17,111 bases of DNA from an uncultured Ruminococcus sp. GTDB lineage: Bacteria > Bacillota > Clostridia > UBA1212 > UBA1255. The notes under the pieces were generated by a model. It ran no database searches, was not told where the DNA came from, and was given only the letters and a program-made list of their open reading frames with translations. Shown here piece after piece: positions 14,110 to 17,111 of the stretch; positions within the stretch are counted from its first letter, which is position 1, and each line of letters starts with the position of its first letter. Location: contig CACZOW010000284.1 in assembly GCA_902782885.1 (NCBI GenBank), positions 1 through 17,111 on the forward strand. Direction: 5' to 3'. Made by a program: the position numbers and the translations under genes.

Positions 14110-15468
14110 ATGAGAGTAGTTATCGTAGGCTCGGGCAAGATAGGCCAATTCATGGTCCACAGCCTGGTATCCGAAGGCCACGACGTAGTGGTGGTGGACA
14201 ACGACGCGAAAGTCGTGGAAGAAGTCACCAACCAGTACGACGTGATGGCCGTATGCGGCAATGGCGTCGACTGGGAAACGCTGGAGGAAGCCGGCGTGGC
14301 GCAGGCGGAACTGGTGGCGGCGGTCACGGATTCGGATGAGAAGAACATGCTGTCCTGCTTCATGGCCAGGAGACTCGGCGCGAAGCACACGATCGCGCGC
14401 ATCCGGAATCCCGAATACAACGACAACAGCCTGGGCTTCATTAAAGAGCAGCTGGGCCTGTCCATGGCCATCAACCCGGAGCAGCTGGCGGCGGAAGAAA
14501 TATACAACCTGCTGAGATTGCCCTCCGCGGTCAAAGTCGAATATTTCTCGCGGCGCAATTTCGAAATGGTAGAACTGAAATTGCCCCCGGATTCACCGCT
14601 GGACGGCATGAAACTGTCGGATATGCGTGTGGAATACAAGGGACAGTACCTGGTCTGCATCGTTCAGCGCGGCGACAAGGGCATTATCCCCGACGGCAGC
14701 TTCGTGCTCAGAGCCGGCGACCGCATCGGCATCACCGCCACCCGGAGCGAGATAATCAGATTGTTCAAAGTGCTGGGCGAGAAGCGCAAGCAGGTCCGCA
14801 GCGTGATGATCCTGGGCGGCAGCCGCACGGCGTTCTACCTGGCGAAGATGCTGCTGGCGGCGGGCTGCACCGTAAAGATCATCGAGCGCGACCGCGAGAT
14901 CTGCCGGGAACTGTGCGATTCGCTGCCCAAAGCGGTGGTGCTGCAGGGCGACGGCGCGCAGCAGGAGCTCCTGATGGAGGAGGGCCTGGATCAGCAGGAC
15001 GCGTTCGTGGCGCTCACCGGCATCGACGAGGAAAATATACTGATGTCGATCTTTGCGGTCACCCATAAAGTGCCCAAAGTGGTATCCAAGGTCAACCGCG
15101 ACGAAATGGGCAGGCTGGCCGAAAAAATGCAGCTGGACTGCATCGTATCGCCCCGCAAACTGGTGGCGGACATCATCGTGCGGTACGCCCGCGCGCTGCA
15201 CAACTCGGAAGGCAGCAACATCGAAGTCCTGTACCATCTGATGGACGGGTACGCCGAGGCGCTGGAATTCCACGTAAACGAAGGCTCTCCGGTCATCGGC
15301 ACGCCGCTCCGCGACCTTCGTACCAAACCGGGCACGCTGATCGCGGGCATCATCCGCGACCGCAAGGCGATGATCCCTTCAGGCAACGACATGATCCTGG
15401 CCGATGACAACGTAGTGATCATCGGCCGCAGCGGCCGCATCGCGGACGTGGCGGATATTCTTGAGTAA
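14110..15468 (+). CDS. trkA: Trk potassium uptake regulatory protein TrkA
   Basis: Peripheral cytosolic NAD(H)/ATP-binding subunit that gates the TrkH potassium channel. The 452-aa length matches the two-repeat TrkA: each half has a Rossmann-like RCK_N domain and an RCK_C domain. The first nucleotide-binding motif is VIVGSGKIGQ (4-13), followed by the acidic strand end VVVVDND. RCK_C-1 is seen around FEMVELKLPPDSPLDGMKL. The second Rossmann domain starts at VMILGGSRTAFYLAK, where the GxGxxG pattern is degenerate (GGSRTA), and ends with IIERD. RCK_C-2 is near the C-terminus (LEFHVNEGSPVIG). GGGGAG upstream supports the start. It is 41 bp after rho and 39 bp before trkH, so kinase, replication and potassium genes may share a transcript. 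The pair probably acts in potassium homeostasis. Confidence 0.97.
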   Translation: MRVVIVGSGKIGQFMVHSLVSEGHDVVVVDNDAKVVEEVTNQYDVMAVCGNGVDWETLEEAGVAQAELVAAVTDSDEKNMLSCFMARRLGAKHTIARIRNPEYNDNSLGFIKEQLGLSMAINPEQLAAEEIYNLLRLPSAVKVEYFSRRNFEMVELKLPPDSPLDGMKLSDMRVEYKGQYLVCIVQRGDKGIIPDGSFVLRAGDRIGITATRSEIIRLFKVLGEKRKQVRSVMILGGSRTAFYLAKMLLAAGCTVKIIERDREICRELCDSLPKAVVLQGDGAQQELLMEEGLDQQDAFVALTGIDEENILMSIFAVTHKVPKVVSKVNRDEMGRLAEKMQLDCIVSPRKLVADIIVRYARALHNSEGSNIEVLYHLMDGYAEALEFHVNEGSPVIGTPLRDLRTKPGTLIAGIIRDRKAMIPSGNDMILADDNVVIIGRSGRIADVADILE

Positions 15469-15486
15469 CGGCCGTCGGCGCGGCCG
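15469..15486. other. short perfect hairpin between trkA and trkH
   Basis: CGGCCG, a six-base loop and CGGCCG begin immediately after the trkA stop codon. The stem is GC-only, but no T-run follows, so it does not look like an intrinsic terminator. It could stabilise the mRNA or be incidental in GC-rich DNA. Confidence 0.35.
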
Positions 15487-15507
15487 ATCAGCAGATAGGA
15501 ACTGTCC

Positions 15508-16956
15508 ATGAACAGGCGAATGGTTTTATACACACTGGGAATATTGCTGGACATCGAAGCGGTGCTGATGCTGCTTCCTGCCGCGGTATCGTTTATGTTT
15601 GGCGAACTGCGTACGGGCGCAATGTTTATCGTTGCCTCCGGCGCAGCGGCGCTCATCGGCACGCTGCAGCTGTTCCTGTGCCGCAAACGCAACAACACCA
15701 TATATGCCAAAGAAGGTTTCGTGATCGTATCGCTGGCGTGGCTGGCAATGACCCTGTTCGGCGCGCTGCCCTTTGTGTTTACGGGCGAGCTGGGCTTCGT
15801 CGACGCGGTATTCGAGATCGCCAGCGGCTTCACCACAACGGGAGCGTCGGTGATCGCCGACCTTGACCGCATCAGCCGCGGCCTCATGTTCTGGCGCAGC
15901 TTTACTCACTGGATCGGCGGCATGGGCGTGCTGGTGCTGATGATGGCGATATTGCCCTCCGACACCGACGGTTCGGTCCATATTCTGAAAGCGGAGATGC
16001 CCGGCCCGACCTTCGGCAAACTCGTGCCCAAACTGCGCAAGACCGCGTCCATCCTGTATCTGATCTATGTGGGCATCACTCTGACCGAAACGATCTTCCT
16101 GCTTTGCGGCGGGCTCAACCTGTACGAAAGCCTTATTTACGCCTTCGGCACCGCGGGTACCGGCGGCTTCGGCCTCAAGGGCGACAGCCTCACTACCTAC
16201 ACGCCGTATGTGCAGTGGGTCATCACGATATTCATGGTGCTGTTCGGCGTCAATTTCAACCTGTACTACCTGGCGCTGATGGGCAAGATCAAAAGCGCGC
16301 TCAAAAGCCGCGAACTGTGGGTATACCTCGGGATCATATTGTTCAGTATCTGCGTCGTGGGCTTCCACATCCGCACACTTTACACGAACTTCTGGGATAC
16401 CGCGCGCAATTCGGCGTTCCAGGTGGCGTCTATCGTGACCACCACCGGTTATTCCACCGCGAACTTTGACGCCTGGAACGGAGTGGCCAAAGGCATGCTG
16501 TTCGTGTTGTTCTTCGTGGGCGGCTGCGCAGGTTCGACCGCAGGCGGCATAAAGATCTCGCGCCTCATGCTGCTGGGCAAAACGATACGCCGCGACCTGC
16601 GGCACATGGTGCATCCGCACTCGGTGGGCGTTGTCAAATTCGAAGGCAAACGCGTAAGCGACCAGACGCTCAACGGCGTCACGTCTTTCTTCCTGCTGTA
16701 CTGCGCCATTATGGCGGGGGTATTCCTGATCCTCAGTATATTCGAGCCCGCCGTGGATGTCGAGACCAACCTGACCGCAACGATGGCGACCCTGAACAAC
16801 GTCGGCCCCGGCTTCGGCCGCGTCGGTCCCTACCTCAGCTACAGTTTCTATTCTCCGTTCTCCAAGCTGGCGCTCACGCTGTCGATGCTCTTCGGCCGCC
16901 TGGAGATATATCCGCTTATACTGCTGATGTCGCCCAGTACCTGGAAGCGCCGTTGA
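15508..16956 (+). CDS. trkH: Trk potassium uptake channel subunit TrkH
   Basis: Integral membrane potassium-translocating subunit of the TrkH/KtrB superfamily. The 482-aa protein has about ten hydrophobic helices arranged as four M1-P-M2-like repeats. The four pore-loop segments can be read in order: GFTTTGAS, GTAGTGGFG, VTTTGYST and NNVGPGFG. Each has the single filter glycine that replaces the TVGYG of true potassium channels. The C-terminus GRLEIYPLILLMSP matches the normal TrkH end, so the gene is complete. TAGGA nine bases before the ATG is the likely ribosome-binding site. It is the last gene of the right + strand block, downstream of its regulator trkA. Ion selectivity (K+ alone or with Na+ dependence) cannot be settled by eye. 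Confidence 0.96.
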   Translation: MNRRMVLYTLGILLDIEAVLMLLPAAVSFMFGELRTGAMFIVASGAAALIGTLQLFLCRKRNNTIYAKEGFVIVSLAWLAMTLFGALPFVFTGELGFVDAVFEIASGFTTTGASVIADLDRISRGLMFWRSFTHWIGGMGVLVLMMAILPSDTDGSVHILKAEMPGPTFGKLVPKLRKTASILYLIYVGITLTETIFLLCGGLNLYESLIYAFGTAGTGGFGLKGDSLTTYTPYVQWVITIFMVLFGVNFNLYYLALMGKIKSALKSRELWVYLGIILFSICVVGFHIRTLYTNFWDTARNSAFQVASIVTTTGYSTANFDAWNGVAKGMLFVLFFVGGCAGSTAGGIKISRLMLLGKTIRRDLRHMVHPHSVGVVKFEGKRVSDQTLNGVTSFFLLYCAIMAGVFLILSIFEPAVDVETNLTATMATLNNVGPGFGRVGPYLSYSFYSPFSKLALTLSMLFGRLEIYPLILLMSPSTWKRR

Positions 16957-16957
16957 C

Positions 16958-17020
16958 GGCATGCGGCTTCGGCAGCGCGAATTGACCGCACGCAACTCGG
17001 GCTGCTGCTTCGGCCGCGCC
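16958..17020. other. nested inverted repeat downstream of trkH
   Basis: The arms GGC (16958), GCGGC (16963) and GCAGC (16972) pair perfectly, in nested order, with GCTGC (17004), GCCGC (17013) and GCC (17018). They are separated by facing TTCG internal loops and a central loop of 27 bases. Each side could also fold locally as a C(TTCG)G tetraloop hairpin with one mismatch. The element lies between the trkH stop and a possible convergent gene end, so it may act as a 3'-end or bidirectional transcript element. No T-run is present for an intrinsic terminator. Confidence 0.4.
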
Positions 17021-17022
17021 AT

Positions 17023-17111
17023 TCACTCCCCGGCGAGTTCGCGGAGGGATACGCGGGTATTTCCGTCCCGGCCGATCACCGTCTCCGCTTCCATTATTGA
17101 GCGAATGATAC
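17023..17111 (-). CDS. possible 3' end of a gene cut by the window edge
   Basis: On the - strand an open frame enters from the right edge and stops with TGA at 17023-17025. It reads 28 residues with a plausible soluble C-terminus (EAETVIGRDGNTRVSLREL). I cannot assign a family from so little. Support: it stays open up to the edge and the stop follows the trkH stop by only 66 bases in convergent orientation, with a structured interval between. It could be a chance open frame, since GC-rich antisense frames are often open. Confidence 0.35.
   Translation of the reverse strand, partial: IIRSIMEAETVIGRDGNTRVSLRELAGE

Noticed and set aside
15526..17022. Long - strand open frame (498 codons) opposite trkH
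   Set aside because: It mirrors the TrkH coding sequence, is rich in His/Gln/Arg/Ala as expected of antisense translation, and has no family signature.

Overview
The window is GC-rich, densely coding DNA from a Gram-positive bacterium, most likely a member of the Bacillota (Clostridia-like, possibly an uncultured gut lineage). Four things point there. The tyrosine-kinase module is split into separate CpsC adaptor, CpsD kinase and CpsB PHP-type phosphatase genes. There is a class B sortase. A DnaD-domain protein is paired with a DnaC/DnaI-type helicase loader. Shine-Dalgarno sites are of the GGAG type. No phage genes and no RNA genes were recognised.

Left block (1-4107, + strand): a 7-bp tandem repeat at the window edge leads into housekeeping genes: a dGTPase-like HD phosphohydrolase, prfA (release factor 1), a Sua5-type threonylcarbamoyl-AMP synthase overlapping prfA, and upp (uracil phosphoribosyltransferase). 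The order resembles the common prfA-(prmC)-sua5-upp cluster, but prmC is not present.

Middle switch region (4139-5219): one unrecognised protein gene lies on the - strand, tail to tail with upp. It has a good ribosome-binding site, a sigma-A-like promoter and a near-palindrome just after the promoter. A roughly 215-bp stretch follows, bounded by inverted repeats with extra iterated 9-mers, which looks like an internally deleted insertion-sequence remnant. A strong + strand promoter lies just outside it.

Right block (5220-16956, + strand): ten genes run head to tail with gaps of at most about 44 bp, so read-through from the promoter at 5127-5155 is plausible for much of it. First come cpsC, cpsD and cpsB (a reversible tyrosine-phosphorylation module) without any glycosyltransferase, flippase or polymerase gene. 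Next are a membrane-anchored protein joining an apparent adhesin-like beta domain to leucine-rich repeats, and a class B sortase with an unusually long basic cytoplasmic tail. These are followed by a DnaD protein, a DnaC-like loader, transcription terminator Rho with a long repetitive disordered insert, and the TrkA/TrkH potassium uptake pair. The right edge holds a stem-loop-capable interval and what may be the 3' end of a - strand gene.

The most interesting parts are the 'orphan' kinase / LRR surface protein / sortase group fused to a replication-termination-transport operon, the Rho insert with two AT-hook-like motifs and in-frame DNA repeats, the insertion-sequence remnant, and the heptad repeat upstream of the dGTPase gene.
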